Counted from the stretch's first letter, positions 24,645-34,153 are shown. The stretch: 64,000 nt of DNA from Kroppenstedtia sanguinis (GCF_050433445.1 NZ_JBNPXF010000002.1:124001-188000); one strand, 5' to 3'. Numbers and translations are program-made. The notes: a model not told the origin generated them from the sequence alone.

Positions 24645-25967
24645 ATCGGTCTAGGAAACAATATCCGATACAGAAGAAAGGAACTGGGGCTGACCCAGTC
24701 TGAACTTGCCGAGGGGATTATTTCCGTACCTTACCTGAGTCTGATCGAAAATGAAAAGGCACATCCCAAACCGGATATCCTTTCCCCCCTCGCCAAGCGT
24801 CTCCATTCCTCTGTAAAAGATCTTCTCGGTGTCATCGATGCAAAGGATCTTCGCCGGGCGGATTTTTTGATTGATAAAATCCGCACCTCCCTAATGTATG
24901 AACGATACGGTGAAGCCAAAGCTTCCCTCGAGGAATTGAAAAAACTCTCCGGGAAGACCCCTGATCAACGGGTTCATATGAAAACCGATTTGATAGAAAT
25001 CAATTTTTTAATTCATTTTTCCAAAAAAGAGAAATACCAAACCAAATTGGCCGCTTTCGAACAGAGGTGGGGAGACCCCAAGGAAGATATCAACCTGCGA
25101 GTCTGGTATCTGCGCATAAAAGGAAACATTCATTTTTTGCATGACATGTACGATCAAGCCCTTCTTTGCTACAATCAGGCGGAAAAACTGCTCCCCCAAG
25201 TGACGGATGACACTGAAAAAGCCTATATCTACGGGAATCTGGGTAAAACCCACCTGACCCTTTCCGATCCCGCCCTCGGCATTCTATACACGGAGAAAGC
25301 GATCAATATCATGCTGAAGCAAGATCGTTGGCTGGAAGTGTGCTCCATGTTCAACACCCTGGGTGCTTGTTACACCAACAAGGGAAATTTCCAAGGAGCG
25401 ATCGAGTGCTTTGAGCGGGTTCTCCGGATCGCCGACCAATTTAAGTTCTCCAACATACTGATTTCCCGCACCTACCATGAACTGGGGGTCTGTTATCTGC
25501 GGTTGGAGGATTGCAAACAGGCGATCTACTACCTGAACCGATCACTGGAAGTGGTTAGTCCCAGTTATCTGCCGGCTTGGGAAGAGGGATTCGTCCACCA
25601 GATTTTGTGTCAAACCTACTTGAAAACCGGGGACTTGGATCAGGCGCAAGTTCATATTGAAAAGGCGATCCCTCTGCTGGAATCCCGGGAACGCCTCAAG
25701 TCCGAATGTCTGATTTTTCTGGGGCAAATCTACTATCATCGTGGAAATTACCAGCAATTCATCCGCTACTACCAGGAAGCGATCCAATCTTTTCTCCGTT
25801 TGGGTACCCCGGAAAACACGGCCCGGGCCACCCACACCCTCGGCAAACATTACATTCAATCAGGAAAAAACGACGAGGGGGTTCGCTACCTTCTGCAAGC
25901 GGTGGACCATTATCACCAACTTCTCCCCTGCACCAACTTCGAAGTGGATCTGTCTGAAAAAAAATGA
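24645..25967 (+). CDS. HTH-TPR transcription regulator (RRNPP-like architecture)
   Basis: This protein of about 440 residues has an N-terminal XRE HTH (YRRKELGLTQSELAEGIISVPYLSLIENEKAHPKP). It is followed by seven or more tetratricopeptide-like repeats, such as YIYGNLGKTHLTLSDPALGILYTEKAI and FNTLGACYTNKGNFQGAIECFERVLRIA. This plan is shared with RRNPP quorum regulators (NprR, PlcR), whose TPR groove binds a secreted peptide; no cognate peptide gene is visible downstream. The start is unusual: AAAGGAGGG (24628-24636) sits nine bases before ATC at 24645, and the protein from there (IGLGNNIRYRRKELGLTQ) aligns with the usual MELGxxIRxxR opening. The TTG at 24621 lacks a Shine-Dalgarno. It may control neighbouring genes. 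Confidence 0.82.
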   Translation: MGLGNNIRYRRKELGLTQSELAEGIISVPYLSLIENEKAHPKPDILSPLAKRLHSSVKDLLGVIDAKDLRRADFLIDKIRTSLMYERYGEAKASLEELKKLSGKTPDQRVHMKTDLIEINFLIHFSKKEKYQTKLAAFEQRWGDPKEDINLRVWYLRIKGNIHFLHDMYDQALLCYNQAEKLLPQVTDDTEKAYIYGNLGKTHLTLSDPALGILYTEKAINIMLKQDRWLEVCSMFNTLGACYTNKGNFQGAIECFERVLRIADQFKFSNILISRTYHELGVCYLRLEDCKQAIYYLNRSLEVVSPSYLPAWEEGFVHQILCQTYLKTGDLDQAQVHIEKAIPLLESRERLKSECLIFLGQIYYHRGNYQQFIRYYQEAIQSFLRLGTPENTARATHTLGKHYIQSGKNDEGVRYLLQAVDHYHQLLPCTNFEVDLSEKK

Positions 25968-26156
25968 CCCGACCCGAAGGCAAAGACCCAGCAAGTCAGG
26001 CCACCCGAATCCCCGGTGGCCCGACTTGGTATACAGGAATAATTCCTGCCACCTCGCCTCAGCCGGAATGAAATCTGGCGGGGATTATCAACCACAGATC
26101 CTGGTTACTGTGCCTGTAGTACACAACGGTGCCTGGGCACTTTCTCTTCCCCTGAT

Positions 26157-28169
26157 TCACTCCTCCAACATCCGCAAAAAGGTCTGTTCATCCACGATTT
26201 CCACCCCAAGATCACGGGCTTTTTTTAGTTTGGAACCCGCCTTTTCTCCAGCGATGACATAGTCGGTGCTTTTACTGACACTGCCGGTCACCTTACCCCC
26301 CTGCGCTTCGATGCGGTCGGCAGCTTCCTTGCGAGACATGGATTCCAATGTCCCAGTGAGAACCACGGTTTTGCCAGCGAAGGGGCTGTCTGAATCCGCC
26401 TGCTGTACCGGTACGGGCCCCTTATACAACATATTGACCCCTGCTGCTTCCAGGCGGCGGATCGTCTCCTTCACTTCCGGTTTAGCAAAATAGGTCTCGA
26501 TGCTTTCCGCCATTTTGGGCCCGATCTCGTCGACAGCCTCCAACGCCTCCCGGTCCGCCGCCATGATCGCTTCCATCCCACCGAAATGCTGCGCTAAAAT
26601 CTGGGCCCCCTTGGCACCGACAAAGCGAATCCCCAGACCGAAAAGCAGTTTTTCAACTGAATTTTGCTTGCTTCCTTCGATGGCCGCCAAGAGATTTGCC
26701 ACCGATTTTTTCCCCATCCGCTCCAGGGGGAACAAGTCCTCCGCCTTCAGATCATAAAGATCCGCGGGTCCTCGAAGGAGGTTGGCGTTGAAAAGCTGAG
26801 TGACCACCTTTTCCCCGAGTCCTTCGATATTCATCGCTCCTCGGGAGACAAAGTGAATAATCTCTTCCCGGGTCTGGGCGGGGCATTGGGGGTTGATGCA
26901 ACGTAAGGCCACCTCCCCCTCCAACCGGACAAGTTCACTGCCGCATTCGGGACATTCTGTCGGCATCCGGTAGGGTTGCTCCTCTCCGGTGCGACGCTCT
27001 GGAACGACACCGACCACCTCTGGAATAATATCCCCCGCCTTTTTCACAATCACATGATCCCCCAGCAGGATCTCTTTTTCCCGGATGAAATCTTCATTGT
27101 GAAGGGTAGCCCGCTGGACGGTGGTACCCGCCAAGATCACCGGATCCAACCTGGCAGTAGGGGTGATGGCCCCAGTCCGACCCACATTAATCTCAATGCC
27201 CCGCAGGACAGTGACACCTTCCTCCGCGGGGAACTTGTAGGCAATCGCCCAGCGCGGGCTTTTAGCGGTGGTACCCAGCCGTTCTCTCAGCTCCAAGTCA
27301 TCCACCTTGATCACAATGCCATCAATGTCATAACCCAACTCTTCCCGGTGTTCCCGCCAATGATCAATAAACTGCATCACATCATCGATTCCCTTGACAG
27401 TCACCCGCTCCGGGTTCACCTTCAGCCCCCACTGGGACAAGCGATCCAAGGATTCGGTATGAGTCTTTGGCCTCTCTGAACCCTGGAGTCCCTCCATTTC
27501 GTAGAGGAAGATATCGAGAGCCCGCTCTGCAGCCAGTCTGGGATCCAACTGTCGCAGGGCTCCCGCTGCCGCATTGCGCGGATTGGCAAACAGGGTCTCG
27601 CCGCGACTCTCCTTCTGCTTATTGATCCGTTCAAACTCCTTTCGGGGAAGAAAAGCTTCTCCACGCACTTCTAGAGTAACTTGATTCCCCAGCCGCAGGG
27701 GTAAGGAGCGGATCGTCTTCAGATTCTGAGTGATGTTCTCCCCGGTGTTGCCGTCCCCCCGGGTGGCGCCGCGAACCATCACGCCCTCTTCATAACGGAT
27801 GGAGACCGCCAACCCGTCAATCTTCAACTCACAAACATAGTTCACCTCGTCCACTTCGCCCAACCGGCGAATCCGTCGGTCAAACTCCTGCAACTCCGCA
27901 AAGTTAAAAGCATTAGCCAGGCTCAGCATCGGCTGAGTATGCCGTACCTTTTCAAAATAGGGAAGCGGTTCCCCGCCGACACGCTGACTGGGGGAGTCCG
28001 GGGTGATGAGCTCCGGGTGTGCCTTTTCCAGATCGAGTAGCTCCCGCATCGTGGCATCATATTCCTGATCACTGATCACCGGCTCGTTCAACACATGGTA
28101 ACGATGGTCATGCTCATGGATTTCCCGGCGCAGGACCTCGATCCGCCGTTCTACTTCTTTCTTCTCCAC
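26157..28169 (-). CDS. ligA: NAD-dependent DNA ligase
   Basis: This 670-residue enzyme seals nicks in replication and repair using NAD. It shows the Ia domain (HDHRYHVLNEPVISDQEYD near 19-37), the adenylation motif with active Lys (YVCELKIDGLAVSIRYEEG near 110-128), an OB-fold region, a Cys4 zinc finger (CPECGSELVRLEG ... CINPQCPAQ near 407-432), helix-hairpin-helix repeats, and a C-terminal BRCT domain (FAGKTVVLTGTLESMSRKEA near 592-611). The GTG at 28169 follows GGAGGAAGG. It is the last gene of pcrB-pcrA-ligA, an order conserved in B. subtilis. Confidence 0.98.
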   Translation of the reverse strand: MEKKEVERRIEVLRREIHEHDHRYHVLNEPVISDQEYDATMRELLDLEKAHPELITPDSPSQRVGGEPLPYFEKVRHTQPMLSLANAFNFAELQEFDRRIRRLGEVDEVNYVCELKIDGLAVSIRYEEGVMVRGATRGDGNTGENITQNLKTIRSLPLRLGNQVTLEVRGEAFLPRKEFERINKQKESRGETLFANPRNAAAGALRQLDPRLAAERALDIFLYEMEGLQGSERPKTHTESLDRLSQWGLKVNPERVTVKGIDDVMQFIDHWREHREELGYDIDGIVIKVDDLELRERLGTTAKSPRWAIAYKFPAEEGVTVLRGIEINVGRTGAITPTARLDPVILAGTTVQRATLHNEDFIREKEILLGDHVIVKKAGDIIPEVVGVVPERRTGEEQPYRMPTECPECGSELVRLEGEVALRCINPQCPAQTREEIIHFVSRGAMNIEGLGEKVVTQLFNANLLRGPADLYDLKAEDLFPLERMGKKSVANLLAAIEGSKQNSVEKLLFGLGIRFVGAKGAQILAQHFGGMEAIMAADREALEAVDEIGPKMAESIETYFAKPEVKETIRRLEAAGVNMLYKGPVPVQQADSDSPFAGKTVVLTGTLESMSRKEAADRIEAQGGKVTGSVSKSTDYVIAGEKAGSKLKKARDLGVEIVDEQTFLRMLEE

Positions 28170-28356
28170 GCCATCCTTCCTCCCTCTCTCACACCTTTAG
28201 GGTGTTTCTGATCCATCCATGGCTGTGACCCGTCGGGATGGAGTGATCCGTCACCTTTCGTTATTCCGACAGCCAAAGGGATTCTACGGAAGACCCACCC
28301 TCCCGCTGGAACTCCCACATCACACTCCTTCCGAAACTAGAATTCCCATACATACC

Positions 28357-30540
28357 TTAAATCTTGGTGACAGGGGCAAACTGGGCTAACAACCTTTTCA
28401 CACCTGTGGGGGCGGGAAAAGCGATATTCAACTCCAGATCCTGCCCTTCCCCTTGCACCTTGACGACGGTACCGACTCCCCATTTCTTATGATTCACCTT
28501 GTCCCCTACACCCCAATCCGTCTCCGTATCAGGGTTGGGGCGAACCGGCCCCTGGCGCAACACCGGCTTTTGCAAAACCGCCGCCGGTTTTCCGACGGGC
28601 TCCACCAGTTCCTGTGGAATCTCCCGCAGGAAAATGGAGGGAGGATTGGCGCTGGTCTGGCCGAAGAGCATCCGCATCTTCGCTCGGGTGAGGTACAATT
28701 TCTCTTCCGCCCGTGTGATTCCCACATAAGCCAGCCTCCGCTCCTCCTCCAGTTCCTCAGGGTCGTCCAAGGTACGGCTGTGGGGGAAGATCCCCTCTTC
28801 CATCCCCACCAAGAACACCTGGGGAAATTCTAGCCCTTTGGCGGAGTGCAGAGTCATCAGGGTGACAGTATCCTCTGGAGTCTCCCCTTCATCTTCCAGT
28901 GTATCCACATCGGAGATCAAGGCCAAATCCGTCAAAAAGGCTACCAAAGATTTATCTTCGTTTTTCTCTTCAAACTCCCGGGTCACAGATAGAAACTCAT
29001 CGATGTTTTCTAGGCGGGTGGCCGCTTCCACCGTCTCTTCCTTTTTCAGTTCTTCCCGATAGCCCGTCCGTTCCAGCACTTCTTCTGTCAACTCTCCCGC
29101 CGACAGATATTCCAACATCGCATTCAGCTCTTTGATCAAGCTGGTGAATCTCTCTAAAGGCCGGAGAAAGCGGTTGGAGAGGCCGATCCTCTCTACCTCC
29201 AGGAGCGCTCGCATCATGGAGATCCCCTCTTGGTCGGCAAAAGCTGCAATTTTGTCCACCGTAGCCTGTCCAATCCCTCGCTTGGGCACATTGATCACCC
29301 GACGCAAGCTGAGATCATCGTCGGGATTGACCAGAAGCCGCAAATAAGCCAGCAGATCTTTGATCTCCTTCCGCTCGTAAAACTTCAGCCCGCCTACCAT
29401 CCGGTAGGGGATGTTAGACTTCATGAACACTTCTTCCAGCACCCGGGATTGGGCATTGGTCCGGTACAAAACCGCGAAACTCTTGTAATCCTTTCCCTCC
29501 TTCCGCTCTTTTACAACCGTGTCTGCCACAAAATAGGCTTCCTCATGTTCATTCTCCGCTTCATAGAGTTGCACCGGCTCCCCGGATAAATTCTCTGTCC
29601 ACAGATCCTTCGGTTTGCGCTCCATATTGCGAGCGATCACCCCGTTGGCTGCCTTCAAGATCGTTTGTGTGGAGCGATAGTTTTGTTCCAGTTTGATCAC
29701 TTGGGCCTCAGGATAATCCCGTTCGAAGTGAAGAATATTGGTGATGTCTGCTCCACGAAAACGGTAGATAGATTGATCGGAATCCCCCACCACACACAGG
29801 TTGCGATGATGTTCCGCCAACAGGCGAACCAGCACATACTGTACATGGTTGGTATCCTGGTATTCATCCACGTGGATATATTGAAACTTCCTCTGATAAT
29901 AGTCCCGCACTTCCGGCACCTGTTGGAACAGGCGAACGGTCTCCGTCAGCAGGTCGTCAAAATCCAGGGATTGATTGGTGCGAAGCTTGTCCTGGTAGGA
30001 TTCAAAGACCTCCGCCGCCAGTTCCTCCATGTAACTTTGGGCCCGATCCTTCATGTCCTGGACGGAATGGAGCTGGTTCTTCGCGTTACTGATCCGGTTT
30101 AATAATCCCCGAGGGGGAACCTGCTTCGGATCCAGGTTCTTCTCTTTCAAAATCTGTTTGATCACTGTCAGTTGATCGGAACTGTCCAGAATGGTGAAAT
30201 TGCGGTTGAAACCGATCCGGTCAATATCCCGACGCAGGATGCGAACACACATGGAGTGAAAGGTGGAGATCCAGATCTCCTCCGCCTCAGCTCCAGCCAA
30301 GGCGTGGATCCGGTCTTTCATCTCCCGAGCCGCTTTGTTGGTAAATGTGATCGCCAGGATGTTCCAGGGGTGGATTCGTTTCTCCGATAACAGGTAGGCC
30401 ACCCGGTTGGTCAACACCCGCGTTTTTCCACTGCCAGCCCCGGCCACGATCAGAAGCGGGCCTTCCGTTGTCTCCACTGCTAGTCTCTGGTCGGGGTTCA
30501 ATCCTTGGAGAAGGGAGCCCTTCGTCCAGGTGTTTTGCAT
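28357..30540 (-). CDS. pcrA: ATP-dependent DNA helicase PcrA (UvrD family)
   Basis: This protein of about 727 residues is the SF1A 3'-5' helicase. Motifs seen: Q-motif LNPDQRLAVETTEG near 10-23, Walker A VAGAGSGKTRVL near 28-39, Ia TFTNKAAREMKDRI, II VDEYQDTNHVQY near 223-234, III VVGDSDQSIYRFRGAD, IV KLEQNYRSTQTIL, V TLMTLHSAKGLEFPQVF and VI EEERRLAYVGITRAEEKL. The C-terminal RNA-polymerase-binding Tudor-like segment (VGDKVNHKKWGVGTVVKVQGEGQD) is present. It acts in repair, plasmid rolling-circle replication and clearing RecA filaments. ATG at 30540 has AAAGG upstream. The gap to pcrB is 21 bases, so they form one operon. Confidence 0.98.
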   Translation of the reverse strand: MQNTWTKGSLLQGLNPDQRLAVETTEGPLLIVAGAGSGKTRVLTNRVAYLLSEKRIHPWNILAITFTNKAAREMKDRIHALAGAEAEEIWISTFHSMCVRILRRDIDRIGFNRNFTILDSSDQLTVIKQILKEKNLDPKQVPPRGLLNRISNAKNQLHSVQDMKDRAQSYMEELAAEVFESYQDKLRTNQSLDFDDLLTETVRLFQQVPEVRDYYQRKFQYIHVDEYQDTNHVQYVLVRLLAEHHRNLCVVGDSDQSIYRFRGADITNILHFERDYPEAQVIKLEQNYRSTQTILKAANGVIARNMERKPKDLWTENLSGEPVQLYEAENEHEEAYFVADTVVKERKEGKDYKSFAVLYRTNAQSRVLEEVFMKSNIPYRMVGGLKFYERKEIKDLLAYLRLLVNPDDDLSLRRVINVPKRGIGQATVDKIAAFADQEGISMMRALLEVERIGLSNRFLRPLERFTSLIKELNAMLEYLSAGELTEEVLERTGYREELKKEETVEAATRLENIDEFLSVTREFEEKNEDKSLVAFLTDLALISDVDTLEDEGETPEDTVTLMTLHSAKGLEFPQVFLVGMEEGIFPHSRTLDDPEELEEERRLAYVGITRAEEKLYLTRAKMRMLFGQTSANPPSIFLREIPQELVEPVGKPAAVLQKPVLRQGPVRPNPDTETDWGVGDKVNHKKWGVGTVVKVQGEGQDLELNIAFPAPTGVKRLLAQFAPVTKI

Positions 30541-30561
30541 TCTGATCCGCACCTTTCCACT

Positions 30562-31284
30562 TTAATCGTCCTGCGATGCTCCGTTGGTTTCCGTTTCCTT
30601 GACCCAGCGGACAGACTGTAGCGCAGCCTCCAGGTCTTGATACACCAGGTTGCCCACGACCACGGTGTCAGCCGCCCGGCTCATCACCTGAGCCTGCTCT
30701 TCCCGGGAAATCCCGCCCCCGTAAAACAGACGAGACTTTTCCAAACCTTGGCGCGCTGCCCGCACCATTCTCTCCTCACCGTACATACCACTGTACTCCA
30801 CATACAGAGCGGGCATCCGGAACAAAAATTCCGCCAAGCGAGCGTAAGCCGTCAAGTCGGCGGATTCCATCTCTGTCCGACTTTCTGTCAGGCGGGCCAC
30901 CTTGGATTCCCGATGGAGGACCACATAGCCGAGGGCGGCTACATCCTGCCAAGGAATCCAGTCTCCATATTTCCGGATCGCCTGGTGTTGTGCCTCCACT
31001 ACCCAACGGTGGGAGCTAGAATTGAGGACAACGGGGATCAGATAGCCGTCCGCACCGGGGACAACAGCCGATTCAACGGAAATCTCTTGGACACATTGCA
31101 CCGGGTATTCAGTGATCCGCTGGATCAGCTCCCGGGAATTTTCATAAGTGATACCATCGGTTCCTCCCACGATCACTGCATCGGTACCAGCGGTACATAC
31201 CTTTTCCAAGGCACTCTCGGACAGGGATCGGTTGGGATCCAGTTTAAATACATGTCGCCATGTTTTCATGCGTTCGGTCAGCAT
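30562..31284 (-). CDS. pcrB: Heptaprenylglyceryl phosphate synthase PcrB
   Basis: This protein of about 240 residues has a TIM-barrel prenyltransferase fold. In Bacilli, PcrB joins sn-glycerol-1-phosphate to heptaprenyl diphosphate. Visible motifs are HVFKLDPNRSLSE near 10-22, AVIVGGTDGITYENS near 36-50, YVEYSGMYG near 160-168 and FYGGGISREEQAQ near 184-196, the phosphate-binding end of the barrel. ATG at 31284 lies six bases after GGGAGG; the in-frame ATG at 31290 abuts the Shine-Dalgarno. It is first in the pcrB-pcrA-ligA operon. Its substrate glycerol-1-phosphate could be supplied by the dehydrogenase homologue at 57104-58198. Confidence 0.95.
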   Translation of the reverse strand: MLTERMKTWRHVFKLDPNRSLSESALEKVCTAGTDAVIVGGTDGITYENSRELIQRITEYPVQCVQEISVESAVVPGADGYLIPVVLNSSSHRWVVEAQHQAIRKYGDWIPWQDVAALGYVVLHRESKVARLTESRTEMESADLTAYARLAEFLFRMPALYVEYSGMYGEERMVRAARQGLEKSRLFYGGGISREEQAQVMSRAADTVVVGNLVYQDLEAALQSVRWVKETETNGASQDD

Positions 31285-31438
31285 GCTCATCCTCCCAAGC
31301 CGCTCGTTCCATTCAGGATTATTATACACGACAAGGAAAGGGGGAAAAAGAAAGGCTTCTTCATGTTTCCGGGGAAGAATCCCACCCTCGGCGCATAGGA
31401 TGAACGGAAAAGGGAAACCACGCCGGGGAGGTCACAAG

Positions 31439-31777
31439 GTGAAAAAATGGTTCTGGAGCGTGGTCATATATTACGGAATCTGGAGCCTGATGTTTTTCAT
31501 CGGTTACTTGCGGATCCAAAGCCGGTACCACTTGTTTGGGGGAATGGAGCCTTCTCCTGTGCAACATGAGCTCCTCTGGTTCTGGGTCAGCGGGTTCGGA
31601 CTTTTGTTTGTCCTTCCCTTGGGAGTCAGTCAAGTGGTGGCGGGGATTCTCTCCTACCGATATGCTGCCTCCCATCCCCGCACCTGGATTTCGCTTCTGT
31701 TGGGATTTGTTCTGTGCATCCCTGCCATCATCTGCTGTCTCTTCGAATATGCACTGTTTATCCTGCTATTTGCTTAA
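31439..31777 (+). CDS. Small membrane protein, three predicted helices
   Basis: A GTG at 31439 lies seven bases after GGGGAGG and opens a 112-residue frame. The protein starts MKKWFWSVVIYYGIWSLMFFIGYL and has three hydrophobic segments (about 5-22, 46-68 and 80-110). No family is recognised. Longer in-frame upstream extensions antisense to pcrB lack a ribosome binding site and were dropped. It lies divergent from pcrB and is followed by an R2 palindrome and MITE copy F. Confidence 0.72.
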   Translation: MKKWFWSVVIYYGIWSLMFFIGYLRIQSRYHLFGGMEPSPVQHELLWFWVSGFGLLFVLPLGVSQVVAGILSYRYAASHPRTWISLLLGFVLCIPAIICCLFEYALFILLFA

Positions 31778-31850
31778 CATGGGGCTTGGGAATGAGGACA
31801 CAGATCGTAATGAAGCTAGAAACGTTGTGATTTACATCTATCGGAGGGTC

Positions 31851-31906
31851 AGATGGCCTTTCACATTCCGGCGTCTAAGTTCTACCGATCCGATCCATGT
31901 GAAGCC
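31851..31906. repeat. Palindromic repeat (R2), beside MITE copy F
   Basis: The inverted arms GATGGCCTTTCACATTCCGG and CCGATCCATGTGAAGCCC resemble the arms at 3422-3482. MITE copy F is inserted at the right-hand end, and the sequence after that MITE (AAACCCCATCC) looks like the continuation of the arm. Confidence 0.5.
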
Positions 31907-31910
31907 CAAC

Positions 31911-32112
31911 CAGGCGTGTTGGTTATCCATATTTTGGGCGAGAAATAAGATCGGGGTGGTGGGACGGTGAAGAGCCTTTGCGCTCTTTGCAAGAGATCGA
32001 GCCGTCCCACCATCCCCGTCCCCTCAAGCAATATTTTACGATGGAGCCAATAGGTAGAGAGAAAGGTCAGTTTTATTTCCTCCACTCATTTTCTGGTTAA
32101 TCAACAGCCCTG
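31911..32112. mobile_element. MITE-like element, copy F
   Basis: It begins CAGGCGTGTTGGTTATCC and ends GGTTAATCAACAGCCCTG. The interior is of the same type as copy E (CATCCCCGTCCCCTCAAGC). The flanks GAAGCCCAA and GAAACCCCA agree at seven of nine positions if the boundaries are shifted by one base, so the target duplication is aged or uncertain. It ends about 80 bp upstream of the proS promoter. Confidence 0.75.
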
Positions 32113-32195
32113 AAACCCCATCCTCTCTGTGAACAGTTTTCCCACAACTTCTAGGACGATCAATCTCCAAAGCGTTATCCTTGATCCGCAACAAA

Positions 32196-32224
32196 TTGAC
32201 AATGCGTTTTCCACCTGATATGAT
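32196..32224 (+). promoter_or_regulatory. SigA-type promoter of proS
   Basis: TTGACA (32196-32201), a 17-base spacer and TATGAT (32219-32224) lie just upstream of the T-box leader. This is a near-consensus vegetative promoter. Confidence 0.85.
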
Positions 32225-32230
32225 TTTTCC

Positions 32231-32456
32231 GAAGAAGGTGATGAAAGGACCCGCAGGTACGACTGTGTCCCAGGAAGTCGGCCCTCGACTGGAAGGTCGA
32301 TGCACAGGTATCTGTTCCCCATCCTGGAGCCGCTGGCGACGAGCCACGCCGGATGCCCTTCCGTTATCGGGATCGAGTGGATCGCAGGTGCTCTGCGGTC
32401 AATCGGGGTGGTACCGCGGGTTGAATCTCCCGTCCCTTTTAGGGATGGGAGATTTT
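32231..32456 (+). promoter_or_regulatory. T-box leader of proS with terminator
   Basis: The leader carries the T-box core GGGGTGGTACCGCGG (32405-32419) and then a terminator with arms AATCTCCCGTCCC/GGGATGGGAGATT and TTTTTG (32424-32456). A stem-I region fills about 32235-32330. Uncharged tRNA binding would favour the antiterminator and transcription of the prolyl-tRNA synthetase gene. I could not fix the specifier codon; CCN for proline is expected. The start is estimated from the promoter. Confidence 0.92.
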
Positions 32457-32487
32457 TGTTTACCATGGGATCAAGGAGTGATTTCAG

Positions 32488-33954
32488 ATGGGCGATGAGA
32501 AAAAATTTGTGAAGGAGATCACCCCCCAGTCGGAGGATTTCTCCCGCTGGTATATCGATGTCATCCGAAAGGGAGACTTGATGGATTATACTCCCGTCCG
32601 CGGCTGCATCGTGTTCAAGCCGGATGGGTATGAATTATGGGAGCGGATTCAGGAGGCGATGGATCGGCGATTTAAGGAGACAGGACATCGGAATGCTTAT
32701 TTTCCCATGTTGATTCCGGAATCTTTTTTACAAAAAGAGAAAGAGCATGTGGAGGGCTTTAATCCAGAGTTGCCTTGGGTGACCGAAGCCGCCGGCGAAA
32801 AACTGGAGGAGCGCCTGGCCCTGCGCCCCACTTCAGAGACGATGATCGGTCAAATGTACAGCCAGTGGATTCACAGCCACCGGGACCTGCCTGTGTTAAT
32901 CAACCAATGGGCCAATGTGTTCCGATGGGAGAAACGGACCCTGCCCTTTCTGCGGACCTCGGAATTTCTCTGGCAGGAAGGACATACCGCCCATGCCACA
33001 GAGGAGGAAGCCCGTCAAGAGACGATGCAGATGCTAGAGATCTACAGAGAAGTGGTAGAAGAGGTACTAGCTATCCCCGTCTGGAAAGGACAAAAAACCA
33101 CTAGTGAACGGTTTGCCGGAGCAGTGGAGACCTATTCCATCGAAGCGATGATGAAAGACGGCAAAGCGGTCCAGGCGGGTACTTCCCACTATCTCGGAGA
33201 AAATTTCGCCAAGGGATTCGATATTCAATTCCTGGACCGAGACAACCAATTGAAATATGTACACACCACCTCCTGGGGCACCTCCACCCGCCTGATCGGC
33301 TCTATGATCATGGTTCACGGCGATAACCGCGGGCTCGCCATGCCCCCCCGCGTGGCCCCGACACAGGTGGTGATGATCCCCGTCGGTCCAATCAAACTGA
33401 GGGAGAAGGTCATGGAACAGTTCGACCCACTGTTCGATGCTCTCCAGGCGGCAGGAGTGCGCGTGAGAGCCGACCTGCGGGAGGAGACACCGGGTTGGAA
33501 GTTTAACGAATGGGAGATGCGCGGTGTTCCTCTCCGTCTGGAAATCGGACCCCGTGACGTGGACAAGGGGGAAGTGGTGTTGGCCCGCCGGGACACCGGG
33601 GAGAAGATGGCAGTGGCGATCGATCAGGCGGTTGAGAAGATCGGGGAGCTGCTGGAAGAGATCCAGAAGAACATGTTCCAAAAAGCGCTCGCTTTCCGAA
33701 AAGAGCACTCCCATCTTCATATCGATACCTTGGAGGAATTGAAAGCACATATCGCCCAAGCGGAGAAAGAAGATCAAGTGGCAGGTTGGGTGTTGGCCGG
33801 CTGGTGCGGAGCCGACGCCTGTGAAGCCAAGGTGAAGGAAGAGACCAAATTCACTTCCCGTAACATCCCCTTTGAACCGCCGGTCACCAAGGAGACCTGT
33901 ATCGCCTGCGGTCAAAAGTCCCAACATACCGTCTGGTTCTCCCGGGCGTATTAA
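32488..33954 (+). CDS. proS: Prolyl-tRNA synthetase, archaeal/eukaryal (ProS type 3) form
   Basis: This 488-residue class II aminoacyl-tRNA synthetase attaches proline to tRNA-Pro. It is the short form without the editing insertion: motif 1 near GYELWERIQEAMDRRFKETGHRNAYFPMLIPES (about 49-81), motif 2 with FRWEKRTLPFLRTSEFLWQEGHTAH near 148-172, motif 3 MIMVHGDNRGLAMPPRVAP near 272-290. The anticodon-binding domain follows, then a C-terminal zinc-type extension (CGADACEAKVKEET ... CIACGQKSQ) ending in a Tyr (RAY), as in archaeal-type enzymes. The ATG at 32488 follows AAGGAG. It is regulated by the T-box upstream. Confidence 0.97.
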   Translation: MGDEKKFVKEITPQSEDFSRWYIDVIRKGDLMDYTPVRGCIVFKPDGYELWERIQEAMDRRFKETGHRNAYFPMLIPESFLQKEKEHVEGFNPELPWVTEAAGEKLEERLALRPTSETMIGQMYSQWIHSHRDLPVLINQWANVFRWEKRTLPFLRTSEFLWQEGHTAHATEEEARQETMQMLEIYREVVEEVLAIPVWKGQKTTSERFAGAVETYSIEAMMKDGKAVQAGTSHYLGENFAKGFDIQFLDRDNQLKYVHTTSWGTSTRLIGSMIMVHGDNRGLAMPPRVAPTQVVMIPVGPIKLREKVMEQFDPLFDALQAAGVRVRADLREETPGWKFNEWEMRGVPLRLEIGPRDVDKGEVVLARRDTGEKMAVAIDQAVEKIGELLEEIQKNMFQKALAFRKEHSHLHIDTLEELKAHIAQAEKEDQVAGWVLAGWCGADACEAKVKEETKFTSRNIPFEPPVTKETCIACGQKSQHTVWFSRAY

Positions 33955-34006
33955 AGCCCCACCAAAAAAAAGAAGCCCCACAGGGCGCTTGCGCCAAAAC
34001 GTCTGG

Positions 34007-34040
34007 AATCCCTCCGTCATCAACGGAGGGATTTTGCTTT
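34007..34040. terminator. Terminator of proS
   Basis: The arms AATCCCTCCGT and ACGGAGGGATT enclose CATCA and are followed by TTTGCTTTT on the plus strand. It is the likely 3' end of the proS transcript, and may also serve the convergent epimerase gene. Confidence 0.8.
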
Positions 34041-34153
34041 TCCCCTGATTTCATCCATTCCACAAGATTACGGGCGGATTGGATTGCGATTCGCAAATGT
34101 TAGATCCGTCGGGGGCGGGGATTCAGTTATGTTCACTTCGATTCCCTGATAAT

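Noticed and set aside
31148..31438. Long N-terminal extension of the 112-residue membrane protein
   Set aside because: The extension is antisense to pcrB. The GTG at 31439 has the proper Shine-Dalgarno and begins a typical membrane-protein sequence.
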